From positions 29,860 to 93,859 of the forward strand of contig JAJFIA010000011.1 of NCBI GenBank assembly GCA_021775255.1: DNA of 64,000 bases, written 5' to 3'. The stretch comes from Roseovarius sp. GTDB lineage: Bacteria > Pseudomonadota > Alphaproteobacteria > Rhodobacterales > Rhodobacteraceae. Under the pieces are notes generated by a model that made no database searches, was not told the origin of the DNA, and was given only the letters and a program-made list of their open reading frames with translations. Position numbers and translations under genes: made by a program. Below are positions 36,952-45,480 of this stretch, one piece after another; position 1 is the first letter of the stretch; each line of letters opens with the position of its first letter.

Positions 36952-37688
36952 GGCCGGATTCCAGGCATATTTATGATGTGATTGAAGGCACCTGGCCGCC
37001 TGTTTCAACGCATATCACCGGGCCATGGACCATCCGTAAGGGGCAGGGCGGTGGCAGCCGGGTGTCAGCGGCCACTGTGATTCAACCTGCGCGGCAGCCG
37101 GTCACGGCTGACGAGCTGGCGCAGGCGGAAAACGCGATGCACGCACTTGGGCAGCCTTTATTGTTCATGATCCGCGAGGGCGATGCGGCGCTGGATGATA
37201 TGCTTGCGGAGCATGGGTATGAGGTGTTTGATCCGGTCAATCTCTATGTCACCCCGGTGGCGGAAATGGCCACGATACGCCCGCCGCCGGTGACGTGTTT
37301 CACCGTTTGGGAGCCGCTTGAGATCATGCGCGACATCTGGAATGCAGGCGGTATCAGCGCGGGCAGGCAGGCGGTGATGCAGCGCGCCCCCGGCCCCAAA
37401 ACCGCGCTTTTTGGCCGTAGCAACAACCGCCCCGCCGCTGCCGGGTTCATCGCAATCCATAAAGGCATTGCCATGGTACATGCGCTTGAGGTTCTGCCCC
37501 GGCATCGCCGCGCGGGCATGGGGCGCTATATGATGCGGCAGGCGGCATTTTGGGCCATGGATCGCGGGGCCACGCATATTTCATGCGTCTGCAGGCAGGA
37601 AAATGCCGGGGCGAACCGGCTCTATGCTTCCCTCGGCATGGCACTTGTGGGACAGTACCATTACCGCAAGAAAGGAATGACCACATGA
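36948..37688 (+). CDS. GNAT family N-acetyltransferase
   Basis: A 246-residue protein whose C-terminal half holds the GNAT acetyl-CoA-binding core (VHALEVLPRHRRAGMGRYMMRQAAFWA, followed by ENAGANRLYASLGMALVGQYHYRKK). The N-terminal half is a degenerate second GNAT-like region. The acceptor is unknown. The ATG overlaps the stop of the cinA-like gene and the stop overlaps the next ATG, so three proteins are made from one coupled message. Confidence 0.88.
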   Translation: MRPDSRHIYDVIEGTWPPVSTHITGPWTIRKGQGGGSRVSAATVIQPARQPVTADELAQAENAMHALGQPLLFMIREGDAALDDMLAEHGYEVFDPVNLYVTPVAEMATIRPPPVTCFTVWEPLEIMRDIWNAGGISAGRQAVMQRAPGPKTALFGRSNNRPAAAGFIAIHKGIAMVHALEVLPRHRRAGMGRYMMRQAAFWAMDRGATHISCVCRQENAGANRLYASLGMALVGQYHYRKKGMTT

Positions 37689-38257
37689 GCAACACTGATC
37701 AGACCACGGCGCTTGATCTGCCAATGCTTGATCCGCTGCCCGAAGCGACGCAGAAATATTTTGACATTTGCCGCGACAAACTGGGGATGGTGCCGAATGT
37801 GCTGAAGGCACATGCGTTTGATGTGGACAAGCTCAACGCCTTTGCGGCGCTTTATAATGATCTGATGCTGGCCGACAGCGGGTTGAGCAAGCTTGAGCGT
37901 GAGATGATCGCGGTGGTGGTCAGCTCGATCAATCGCTGCTGGTATTGTCAGGTAGCGCACGGCGCTGCGGTGCGTGAATTATCCGGTGATCCGGCGCTGG
38001 GCGAGGCGATGGTGATGAATTACCGGGTGGCCGATCTGGATGCGCGTCAGCGCGAGATGCTGGATTTCGCGGCCAAGGTGACACAAGCCAGTGCCGCAAT
38101 CGAAGAAGAAGACCGGGTAAGATTGCGCACCGTCGGATTTAGCGAGCGTGACATCTGGGACATCGCCAATGTGGCGGGGTTTTTCAACATGTCCAACCGG
38201 GTGGCAAGCGCCACGGGCATGCAGCCCAACCCCGAATATCATGCACAGGCGCGCTGA
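37685..38257 (+). CDS. AhpD-like peroxidase-related protein
   Basis: A 190-residue carboxymuconolactone-decarboxylase/AhpD fold protein of the peroxidase-related family. The redox motif is C85-W-Y-C88 followed by H92 (INRCWYCQVAHG). It would reduce peroxides through the CxxC pair with help from an unknown reductant. The ATG at 37685 overlaps the GNAT stop; the frame extends upstream but only inside the GNAT gene. A second, different AhpD-like protein is at 60526. Confidence 0.9.
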   Translation: MSNTDQTTALDLPMLDPLPEATQKYFDICRDKLGMVPNVLKAHAFDVDKLNAFAALYNDLMLADSGLSKLEREMIAVVVSSINRCWYCQVAHGAAVRELSGDPALGEAMVMNYRVADLDARQREMLDFAAKVTQASAAIEEEDRVRLRTVGFSERDIWDIANVAGFFNMSNRVASATGMQPNPEYHAQAR

Positions 38258-38260
38258 GGC

Positions 38261-39187
38261 ATGTTTTGGCGCCTGATCATAGGGCTGGCCTTAATGGCCC
38301 TGCCGCAGATGGCCCCGGCGCTGGATCTGGTTTTGCCGGGCAATTCCAGCCTTACGGGCGAGGTCGAGCGCGATCCTGACAGGTATAAGATGCCGATTGG
38401 GCCTTATGCGGATGGCGTTTTGCCCGTGCGCGAGGTCGAGGGGAGCGTTTTGCAGCAGGCCTGGCGGATCGAGGCGCAGAAGATGACCACGCTACAGATG
38501 ATCCGGTCGATACGTGAGCAACTGGAGAGGGCCGGGTTTGACATCTTGTTCGAATGCGGCGGGCTTGATTGCGGCGGCTTTGATTTTCGCTTTAATACCA
38601 AGGTGATGCCCGCGCCAAGCATGTATGTTGACCTGTTTGATTTTCGCTATCTCGCAGGGGAAATGCAAGGGCAGGAATTTGTTTCGGTCATTGTCAGCCA
38701 TGCCGGATCGGCGGGTTTCGTGCAGATCATCCATGTAACCCCCGAAGGAACGCGGGAGCCCGAGATCACCGTGGCTCACCCACCGGATACGCCCGAACCC
38801 GAGGTGGATCAGCCCCTTGTGCAGGGCTTGCAGGCCCGTGGCCATGTGATTTTGCGGGATCTGGAATTCAACACCGGCGCGGCCAGCCTTAAGGAGGGCC
38901 GGTTTGCCTCGCTTGAGGCGCTGGCGGCCTATCTTCTGGCTGATAAATCCCGCCGGGTGGCGCTGGTGGGGCATACCGATGCGGTGGGCGAGCTTGAAAA
39001 CAACATCGCCCTGTCAAAACGCCGGGCGGCCTCGGTACTAGAACGGCTGGTAGCGGAATACGGCGTGCCCCGGGCGCAGCTTGAGGCTGAAGGCATGGGG
39101 TATCTCGCGCCGATCGCGCCCAATCTGACGGAAGCGGGCCGCGAGGCCAACCGCCGGGTCGAGGCGGTTTTGCTGAATACTGAATAA
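38261..39187 (+). CDS. OmpA-family outer membrane protein
   Basis: A 308-residue exported protein: signal peptide (MFWRLIIGLALMALPQMAPALD), a middle region of unknown fold (about 60-170), and a C-terminal OmpA peptidoglycan-binding domain (about 200-305) with the motifs LEFNTGAASL, VALVGHTDAVG and NIALSKRRAASVLERL, ending NRRVEAVLL. It probably links the outer membrane to the cell wall. It begins 3 bp after the AhpD-like gene and is likely the last gene of that operon; a terminator follows. Confidence 0.9.
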   Translation: MFWRLIIGLALMALPQMAPALDLVLPGNSSLTGEVERDPDRYKMPIGPYADGVLPVREVEGSVLQQAWRIEAQKMTTLQMIRSIREQLERAGFDILFECGGLDCGGFDFRFNTKVMPAPSMYVDLFDFRYLAGEMQGQEFVSVIVSHAGSAGFVQIIHVTPEGTREPEITVAHPPDTPEPEVDQPLVQGLQARGHVILRDLEFNTGAASLKEGRFASLEALAAYLLADKSRRVALVGHTDAVGELENNIALSKRRAASVLERLVAEYGVPRAQLEAEGMGYLAPIAPNLTEAGREANRRVEAVLLNTE

Positions 39188-39222
39188 GCGCTGAAATTTG
39201 GCAAATGCAGGGGTAACCTTTG

Positions 39223-39245
39223 AAAATGCACCCCTTGGGCATTTT
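39223..39245 (+). terminator. Terminator after the OmpA-family gene
   Basis: AAAATGC (39223-39229) pairs with GCATTTT (39239-39245); CC/GG pairs extend the stem inward past one bulged A. The T-rich 3' arm supports termination. Confidence 0.7.
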
Positions 39246-39349
39246 ATCAGAATTCTCTGCTGGTTCAGAGGTACCATGGCCCGAAACCTTTTGGCATTGG
39301 CGTTCGAATCCCGTAAAGAGACGCTTCTAACGATGAAAAGCGCGATGAC

Positions 39350-40531
39350 ATGACGGATACCGCCCCGATCACCCCGGATGTTACGACGATCCCCCGCAAA
39401 CTGCCGGAGGGGCCGGTGAACCTTGTGGGGCTGACCCGCGCGGCGCTGCGGCAGGTGCTAATTGAGCATGGCACGTCCGAAAAGCAGGCGAAAATGCGCG
39501 TGGGCCAGATCTGGCAGTGGATTTATCAATGGGGCGTGCGCGATTTTTCGCAGATGACCAACCTTGCGAAAGATTACCGCGCGATGCTGGCGGATAATTT
39601 TGTGATTGCCGTGCCTGAGGTGGTCAACAAGCAGGTAAGCCGCGATGGCACCCGCAAATATCTGGTGCGCATCAATGGCGGGCATGAGGTGGAGGTGGTC
39701 TATATCCCTGAAACCGATCGCGGGACGCTGTGTATCAGCTCTCAGGTGGGCTGTACGCTGACCTGCTCATTCTGCCACACCGGCACGCAAAGGCTGGTGC
39801 GCAATCTGAGTGCGGGGGAAATTATCGGTCAGGTGATGCTGGCGCGCGATGATTTGTGCGAATGGCCCGAGCCGGGGCGGCGTAGCTATGATGCCCGGCT
39901 GATCAGCAATATCGTGCTGATGGGCATGGGCGAGCCGCTTTATAATTTTGAAAACGTGCGCGATGCGATGAATATTGCGATGGATGGTGATGGCATCAGC
40001 CTGAGCCGTCGGCGGATTACATTAAGCACCTCGGGCGTGGTGCCGGAAATTGCCCGCGCGGCGGATGAAATTGGCTGTTTGCTGGCGGTCAGCTTTCACG
40101 CCACTACCGATGAGGTGCGCGACAGGCTGGTGCCGATCAACAGGAAATGGAATATCGAGACGTTGCTTGCGACGCTCAGGGAATATCCGCGCCTGTCAAA
40201 CTCCGAGCGCATTACCTTTGAATATGTCATGCTCAAGGATGTGAACGACAGTGACGCCGATGCCCGCCGTCTGGTGCAGTTGATCAAGGGCATTCCGGCC
40301 AAGATCAACCTCATTCCGTTCAACGAATGGCCCGGTGCGCCGCATCAGCGCAGTGACCCCGAGCGGATCGAGGCCTTTGCCGAAATCATCTACCGCGCGG
40401 GTTATGCCAGCCCGGTGCGCAGGCCGCGCGGCGAGGATATCATGGCCGCCTGCGGGCAGCTCAAATCCGCCACCGAACGCGCCCGCAAATCAAAACGGCA
40501 GATCGAAGCTGAAACCAAGGCTGCCACATGA
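39350..40531 (+). CDS. rlmN: Dual-specificity 23S rRNA/tRNA adenine-C2 methyltransferase RlmN
   Basis: A 393-residue radical SAM methyltransferase that methylates C2 of A2503 in 23S rRNA and A37 in some tRNAs. The cluster motif is C135-x3-C139-x2-C142 ([12 protein letters not shown]). The [17 protein letters not shown] block is typical, and the C-terminal IMAACGQL carries the second catalytic cysteine of the family. Length normal. A 16-bp palindrome follows the stop. Confidence 0.96.
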   Translation: MTDTAPITPDVTTIPRKLPEGPVNLVGLTRAALRQVLIEHGTSEKQAKMRVGQIWQWIYQWGVRDFSQMTNLAKDYRAMLADNFVIAVPEVVNKQVSRDGTRKYLVRINGGHEVEVVYIPETDRGTLCISSQVGCTLTCSFCHTGTQRLVRNLSAGEIIGQVMLARDDLCEWPEPGRRSYDARLISNIVLMGMGEPLYNFENVRDAMNIAMDGDGISLSRRRITLSTSGVVPEIARAADEIGCLLAVSFHATTDEVRDRLVPINRKWNIETLLATLREYPRLSNSERITFEYVMLKDVNDSDADARRLVQLIKGIPAKINLIPFNEWPGAPHQRSDPERIEAFAEIIYRAGYASPVRRPRGEDIMAACGQLKSATERARKSKRQIEAETKAAT

Positions 40532-40533
40532 TA

Positions 40534-40549
40534 GCCCCTGATCAGGGGC
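40534..40549. terminator. Perfect palindrome after rlmN
   Basis: GCCCCTGATCAGGGGC, a perfect 16-bp palindrome 2 bp after the rlmN stop. It may act as a stability hairpin or terminator; there is no T-run. Confidence 0.5.
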
Positions 40550-40630
40550 GCAGGGGGTGATCTGCCCAAACACTCTATTGCGCAATGTGTTATATGCAGC
40601 CATGATAATGCGCCGAGGAGGAGCCAAATC

Positions 40631-41086
40631 ATGCGTAAGTTTCTTGTGGTGCTGGATGACAGCACTGAATGCCTGAATGCGATGCGGTTTGCCGCGTTGC
40701 GCGCCGCCCATACCAAGGGCGGGGTTGAGGTTCTGGCGGTGATCTCGCCCGAGGAATTCAATCACTGGATTGGCGTGGGCGATCTGATGCGCGAAGAAAG
40801 CCGTGAGCGGATTCAGGCGCATTTCGAGGTATTTGCCAAGTGGATGCGCGACAAACAGGGTGTTGATCCCCAGTTGGTGATCCGTGAAGGTGTGCCAGTG
40901 GATGAAATCATTGCACAGGTCCGGGAAGACCCGGAAATCGGCGTTCTGGTACTGGGGGCGGGCACCGGCAAGAAGGGCCCCGGGCCTTTGGTGACGCAAC
41001 TGAGCAAAAACTCGGGCAGCCTGCCGATCCCGATCACGATTGTGCCCGGGGATATGTCGAAAGAGCGGCTTGAGGCGATCACCTGA
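40631..41086 (+). CDS. Universal stress protein family protein
   Basis: A 151-residue UspA-type protein. It begins MRKFLVVLDDSTECLNAMRFAALRA and has the ATP-binding loop region VLVLGAGTGKKGPGPLVTQL near residues 113-132, in a G-x2-G-x9-G-like arrangement. Such proteins support survival under stress. A GAGGAGGAG ribosome site precedes the ATG, so strong translation is likely. It is monocistronic; nfuA follows after 91 bp. Confidence 0.92.
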   Translation: MRKFLVVLDDSTECLNAMRFAALRAAHTKGGVEVLAVISPEEFNHWIGVGDLMREESRERIQAHFEVFAKWMRDKQGVDPQLVIREGVPVDEIIAQVREDPEIGVLVLGAGTGKKGPGPLVTQLSKNSGSLPIPITIVPGDMSKERLEAIT

Positions 41087-41177
41087 GCGGCAATGCAACA
41101 GTTTAGAATCGTTCCAAACCTTGACAGAGGCAATGTTGGGGCGCATATCAAGGGGTGATCAACAGAGGTGCGCGCGC

Positions 41178-41741
41178 ATGTTCATTCAAACCGAATCCAC
41201 CCCAAATCCGGCGACATTGAAGTTTCTGCCGGGGCAGACGGTTCTGGCCGCTGGCACTGCTGATTTTCTCAATGCCGAGGGGGCGGACAAATCCCCGCTG
41301 GCGGCGCGGATTTTTGCCGTGAAGGGCGTGAGCGGGGTTTTCTTTGGCAATGATTTTGTCACCGTGACCAAGGCCGATGACGTGGAATGGGATCATATCA
41401 AACCCGCAATCCTCGGCGCGGTGATGGAGCATTTCCAATCCGGTCAACCGGTGATGACAGGCGATGCGGCAGCGGCCTCTGGCCATGCGGATCATTCCGG
41501 GGAAGACGCGGAAATTGTGGGCCAGATCAAAGAGTTGCTGGATACCCGTGTGCGCCCGGCAGTGGCGCAGGATGGCGGCGATATTACCTTCCACGGGTTC
41601 GAACGCGGGGTGGTTTACCTGCATATGCAGGGCGCTTGCGCGGGCTGTCCATCCTCTACGATCACCCTGAAAATGGGCATTGAAAACCTGCTGCGCCATT
41701 ACATCCCGGAAGTGACCGAGGTACGCCCTGTTGGCATCTGA
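41178..41741 (+). CDS. NfuA-type iron-sulfur cluster carrier
   Basis: A 187-residue protein with an N-terminal Nfu_N domain (MFIQTESTPNPATLKFLPG) and a C-terminal NifU domain whose CxxC (C154, C157, in GACAGCPSST) holds the cluster. It delivers 4Fe-4S clusters to target enzymes. The frame is open to 41040, but the ATG at 41178 with AGAGGTG before it is the family start. Its 3' end overlaps tsaB by 11 bp. Confidence 0.94.
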   Translation: MFIQTESTPNPATLKFLPGQTVLAAGTADFLNAEGADKSPLAARIFAVKGVSGVFFGNDFVTVTKADDVEWDHIKPAILGAVMEHFQSGQPVMTGDAAAASGHADHSGEDAEIVGQIKELLDTRVRPAVAQDGGDITFHGFERGVVYLHMQGACAGCPSSTITLKMGIENLLRHYIPEVTEVRPVGI

Positions 41742-42330
41742 ACCGCTGGTTTTGGGATTTGACACATCGGCCGCCTATTGCGCGGCCGCTTTGCTGTCTG
41801 GCAACCGGATTATTGCCACGCAGGCCGAGGATATGACACGCGGGCAGGTAGAGCGGCTGATACCGATGATCGAAGAAATGCTGGTGGGGGCCGGGGCCCG
41901 ATGGCCTGATCTGGCACGGATTGGTGTGGGCATAGGGCCGGGGAATTTCACCGGTATCCGCATTGCGGTGTCAGCGGCGCGGGGGCTGGCGCTGGCGCTG
42001 GATATTCCGGCGGTTGGGGTTTCGGCATTTGCGGCAATTTCACGGGATCAGAGCGGCGCACATTTGCCGGTGGTGCCGGGGCCGCGCGATCAGGTTTACA
42101 TGCAGGTTTTGGGCGACGCGCCGCAGATTGTACCACGTAGCAAGGCCGGGGCTTTGGGGCTGCCGCTGATCACAGCCGCATCGGGCGGGGCATTGGCGCA
42201 AGCGATTGCAAGGATTGCGGCGGAGCATTCCGGCGCGGGGATGCCGCCCCCGTCGCCTATATATGTGAAGCCCGCAGATGCCGCCCCTTCACGGGTTATA
42301 GCACCGGTGATGCTGGATGATGACGCCTGA
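41731..42330 (+). CDS. tsaB: tRNA threonylcarbamoyladenosine synthesis protein TsaB
   Basis: A 199-residue TsaB, the partner that activates TsaD in making t6A37 in tRNA. LVLGFDTSAAYCAAAL and GVGIGPGNFTGIRIAVSAARGLALAL are the family motifs. The start is a TTG at 41731, inside the end of nfuA; no in-frame ATG fits. The 3' end overlaps rimI by 14 bp, the usual tsaB-rimI pair. Confidence 0.93.
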   Translation: MASEPLVLGFDTSAAYCAAALLSGNRIIATQAEDMTRGQVERLIPMIEEMLVGAGARWPDLARIGVGIGPGNFTGIRIAVSAARGLALALDIPAVGVSAFAAISRDQSGAHLPVVPGPRDQVYMQVLGDAPQIVPRSKAGALGLPLITAASGGALAQAIARIAAEHSGAGMPPPSPIYVKPADAAPSRVIAPVMLDDDA

Positions 42331-42748
42331 GGAAATGGCTGCCTTGCATGCAAGCGCCTTTGCCGGGCAGGGGCGGGCCTGGGACGCGCGTGAAATTGCC
42401 ACGCTGCTGGAAAGTGATCTGGTGTTTGCGGTGCAGGAACGATCCGCTTTTGCCCTTGGCCGGGTGATTGCCGGGGAGGCTGAATTGCTGACACTGGCCA
42501 CCCATCCTGATTTTCAGCGGCAGGGATTGGCGCGCGCCTGTCTGGCCCGGTATGAGGCCGAAGCGCGGGCACGGGATGCGGATATGTCATTTCTGGAAGT
42601 GGCGCAGGATAACAAGGCGGCGCTTGGGCTATATTTGTCGGAAGGCTATGAGCAGACAGCAGTGCGGGCCGGGTATTATCGCCGCGCGGGCGCGGCCCCG
42701 ATGGATGCGGTGATCATGCGTAAGACTGTTATAGGCAAAGTTGCTTGA
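42317..42748 (+). CDS. rimI: Ribosomal-protein-alanine N-acetyltransferase RimI
   Basis: A 143-residue GNAT enzyme. The acetyl-CoA loop is ATHPDFQRQGLARACLARYEAEA and the region FLEVAQDNKAALGLYLSEGYEQTAVRAGYYR is characteristic of RimI, which acetylates the N-terminus of ribosomal protein S18. It overlaps tsaB and ends just before a bidirectional terminator. Confidence 0.9.
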   Translation: MMTPEEMAALHASAFAGQGRAWDAREIATLLESDLVFAVQERSAFALGRVIAGEAELLTLATHPDFQRQGLARACLARYEAEARARDADMSFLEVAQDNKAALGLYLSEGYEQTAVRAGYYRRAGAAPMDAVIMRKTVIGKVA

Positions 42749-42759
42749 GGTGAAAAATA

Positions 42760-42792
42760 AAAGGCAGCGCAGGAGAGCCCGGCGCTGCCTTT
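42760..42792. terminator. Bidirectional terminator between rimI and the ricin-type gene
   Basis: AAAGGCAGCGC (42760-42770) pairs perfectly with GCGCTGCCTTT (42782-42792). The arm ends are A-rich and T-rich, giving a usable U-run on both strands for the two convergent genes. Confidence 0.88.
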
Positions 42793-42813
42793 CGTTTCAA
42801 TGGTTGTCGGCGC

Positions 42814-43791
42814 TTAATTCACCAAACGGATAACCCATCGCTGAGTTGTATTGTTTTGCGCATTCCTGGTCACAATCCGGAAATCGTTATTGGCGGCTTC
42901 ATGGGCATCAAGATAGCGGCCGTTGCTGCGCTGTTGAATGGTGTAAATATTGCCGCTGACGTGTTTGATGATCCATTGCTGGGTTGTATTGTTTTGCGCG
43001 TTGCGGGTTACAACATCATTGTCATTGATACCTTCATGCGCATCCAAAAACATCATGCTGCTGCGCTGGCGGATGGTGTAGATATTATTGCCCTGTGGGC
43101 TGATGATCCACCGCTGTGTTGCATTGTTCTGGAACGGACGGGTGACGGCTGAATTGTCATTTGTACCCTGATGCGCATCCATGTACCGCATATTGCTGCG
43201 TTGCTGAATGTAGTAGGTGCCGGAAAGCTGAAGTGGCAAGATCACAGGGGGTAAGATAATGTTCAGAACCGGCTTGATGATCCAGCTCTGTTGCTGGCTG
43301 TTATTGGGGGTATTGGCCAGCGCAGCGAAATCATCTGCGGCCCCTAAACCTTCCAATGCCCGGTTGTGGAAGCTTTGGATTCTGTAGCTGCCATCGGGAT
43401 TTTCAAGCAAACGCCAGATCTGTGTGCCGCTATTTTGGAAATTGCGAGTCGCGACTGCAAATTTATCCGGGGTGTCGCGCCCGGCGGTTGGCATGAAGAA
43501 GGTATCAAGAAAACGGCCATTGCTTTTTTGCCGGATGGTGTAGCGATTCCCGCCTTTATGGGTAAAAATCCAGACCTGTGTGTTGTTTGATTCCTGTGGC
43601 CGGGTTACAGCGATGTTATCGGATGCGCCTTCATAGGCATCGAGATAACGGTTGTTGCTTTTCTGCTGGATGGTGAAATCGCCATTCAGCACCTCGGCCA
43701 GGGCCGGGACGGCAGTGAAGCTTGCGATGAGGGCCAGACTGGCCGCTTTGGCTGCGAGTCTGACGCCAGAGAAGTATGTGAAATGTTTCAT
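42814..43791 (-). CDS. Secreted protein of two ricin-type beta-trefoils
   Basis: A 325-residue exported protein with a long signal peptide ending VPALAEV. The mature part is six repeats of about 45 residues with the pattern YTIQQRSNGRYLDAHE, N-D-N, VTRNAQNNTTQRWII. Three repeats (about 36-172) are followed by a Pro/Ile/Leu linker (NIILPPVILPLQ) and three more (about 188-325). Three such QxW-type repeats build one ricin-like beta-trefoil, so the protein is probably two trefoils in tandem. This suggests carbohydrate binding at the cell surface or outside; no catalytic domain is present. Repeats 4-6 are more alike than 1-3. Repeats 2 and 3 are degenerate. Confidence 0.82.
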   Translation of the reverse strand: MKHFTYFSGVRLAAKAASLALIASFTAVPALAEVLNGDFTIQQKSNNRYLDAYEGASDNIAVTRPQESNNTQVWIFTHKGGNRYTIRQKSNGRFLDTFFMPTAGRDTPDKFAVATRNFQNSGTQIWRLLENPDGSYRIQSFHNRALEGLGAADDFAALANTPNNSQQQSWIIKPVLNIILPPVILPLQLSGTYYIQQRSNMRYMDAHQGTNDNSAVTRPFQNNATQRWIISPQGNNIYTIRQRSSMMFLDAHEGINDNDVVTRNAQNNTTQQWIIKHVSGNIYTIQQRSNGRYLDAHEAANNDFRIVTRNAQNNTTQRWVIRLVN

Positions 43792-43833
43792 TTTAATTTC
43801 TCCATATGGTTTGTGATAAAATCTGGTAAAATA

Positions 43834-44061
43834 TCAATTCTTCACCAAGTATTGCATGATATATTTACCGGGTCGAGGTGATGAGCCTGTGGTCAGGCCC
43901 TTGCCTGTGGTGAGCAAGGCAGTGATGCGGCAATTTGTGTCATCAGCGATCAATGTCTGTACCTCGGCCTGAGCGGCGGGGGGCGTCGACATCATCAGCA
44001 TGGCGTTTGTGGCCAGCGTTGCTGCGATTTTGGTGATGGCTGTTGATTGTGCGCGGATCAT
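43834..44061 (-). CDS. Small exported protein
   Basis: A 75-residue frame with a signal-like N-terminus (MIRAQSTAITKIAATLATNAMLMMSTPPAAQA) and a mature part of about 43 residues containing one cysteine (DDTNCRITALLTTG). I do not recognise it. It lies just upstream of the ricin-type gene on the same strand. There is no clear ribosome site, so the gene is uncertain. Confidence 0.4.
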   Translation of the reverse strand: MIRAQSTAITKIAATLATNAMLMMSTPPAAQAEVQTLIADDTNCRITALLTTGKGLTTGSSPRPGKYIMQYLVKN

Positions 44062-44200
44062 TTAATGTTGCTTTCATCTGTTGGGTCCGGGCCGGGATTT
44101 CGGGTGTGGCCCGGATGGATTTGATCGTGTGTTTCCAAAGGGTTTGTAGCGATGTCCCAATATGCTGCCGCCCCCTGCAGATAAACAATATCGCCCCCCT

Positions 44201-44235
44201 GTTATCGTATAACGGCAGGGGTGTTATCGAATAAC
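44201..44235. promoter_or_regulatory. Two GTTATCG-N-ATAAC dyads 22 bp apart
   Basis: GTTATCGTATAAC at 44201-44213 and GTTATCGAATAAC at 44223-44235 are near-identical dyads whose centres are exactly 22 bp, about two helical turns, apart. The second extends to GTGTTAT / ATAACAC. They lie in the region 44062-44562, which otherwise holds no supported gene, between the small exported protein and the TSUP exporter. This is what a cooperative operator looks like; the regulator is unknown. Confidence 0.55.
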
Positions 44236-44562
44236 ACATTGATTTAATAGATTTTATATAGTTCGATCCGGGATATACAGCAAAGAGCCAGATCTGACAG
44301 TCAGTTTGGAAAACTGGTGCGGGTTATAACTTCAATCGCTGGCAAAGGGCGCGCAGGCCATTGCCAATATCCTGAAAAGCAATACATCTGTAAGTGGATG
44401 GCATGTTATGCGCCTGATTGGCAAACGCGGCTGCTGTGGCAGGGTCGTGGGCTGACAGCCTTAAGCACAATAAGGCCAGCCTAGTAAAAAATGACAATGC
44501 CTGCGCAATTTTCGTAGGTCTGGCATCTTGCATTTGAAATGGAATTGAGGGTAGGACGACAC

Positions 44563-45477
44563 ATGCAAATCTACCTTCCCATAGCTGAAGTATCGGTCAA
44601 TGCCTTTTTACTGCTGGGCCTGGGCGGTTTGGTGGGTATTTTATCCGGCATGTTCGGGGTTGGGGGCGGCTTTTTGATGACGCCGCTGCTGTTTTTCATC
44701 GGCATTCCTCCGGCCGTAGCCGTGGCGACGGAAGCCAACCAGATTGTGGCCTCGTCCTTTTCCGGTGTACTGGCACATTTGCGCAGGAAGACCGTTGATC
44801 TGAAGATGGGTACGGTTTTGCTGATCGGCGGCCTTATCGGTGCTGCGCTGGGTGTAGTGGTGTTCAATTACCTTAAATCGCTGGGCCAGGTCGATCTGCT
44901 GGTGAAGCTTTGTTATGTGATTTTCCTCAGCGTCATCGGTGGCATGATGTTTGTTGAAAGCCTGAATGCCATCCGCAATACCAAAAAGGGCAAAGCCCCC
45001 AAGCGCAAGAAACATGGCTGGATACATGGCCTGCCATTCAAGATGCGGTTTCGCACATCGGGGCTTTATATATCCGTGATCCCACCCCTGATTGTTGGGG
45101 TTTGTGTGGGTGTTCTGGCTGCGATCATGGGGGTTGGCGGCGGCTTTATCATGGTTCCGGCGATGATTTACCTGCTGGGCATGCCGACCAAGGTTGTTGT
45201 GGGTACCTCGCTGTTTCAGATCATTTTTGTAACTGCTTTCACCACCATGCTGCACGCAACAACCAACTTTACAGTGGATATTGGTCTGGCGGTTCTGTTG
45301 CTGGTGGGCGGTGTGATCGGCGCGCAGATCGGCACCCGTATTGGTGTGAAGATGAAAGCCGAGCAATTACGCATCCTTTTGGCGATGATGGTGCTGGCGG
45401 TGTGTTTCAAGCTGGCGCTTGATCTGTTTTTGGAACCTTCCGAGCTTTACTCACTCGGACCGGGCGGGGGGCATTAA
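44563..45477 (+). CDS. TSUP (TauE/SafE) family sulfite/organosulfonate exporter
   Basis: A 304-residue membrane protein of the TauE/SafE family with about eight transmembrane segments in two repeats, each with the glycine-rich motif GMFGVGGGFLMTP and AIMGVGGGFIMVPA. Members export sulfite, sulfoacetate or related anions. The frame is open to 44539; the ATG at 44563 (MQIYLPIAEVSVN) is preferred with GGACGAC before it. It is followed after 3 bp by a TIGR02186 protein, a usual partner. Confidence 0.9.
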   Translation: MQIYLPIAEVSVNAFLLLGLGGLVGILSGMFGVGGGFLMTPLLFFIGIPPAVAVATEANQIVASSFSGVLAHLRRKTVDLKMGTVLLIGGLIGAALGVVVFNYLKSLGQVDLLVKLCYVIFLSVIGGMMFVESLNAIRNTKKGKAPKRKKHGWIHGLPFKMRFRTSGLYISVIPPLIVGVCVGVLAAIMGVGGGFIMVPAMIYLLGMPTKVVVGTSLFQIIFVTAFTTMLHATTNFTVDIGLAVLLLVGGVIGAQIGTRIGVKMKAEQLRILLAMMVLAVCFKLALDLFLEPSELYSLGPGGGH

Positions 45478-45480
45478 GGC

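Noticed and set aside
39290..39315. T-loop-like GCGTTCGAATCCC upstream of rlmN
   Set aside because: The flanking bases do not form a T-stem, and no acceptor, D or anticodon arm can be built around it, so it is not a tRNA.
42814..43791. Repeats that might be read as a CRISPR array
   Set aside because: The repeats are coding, about 135 bp long, diverged at DNA level and in frame; they are protein repeats of beta-trefoils. No CRISPR array was found in the window.
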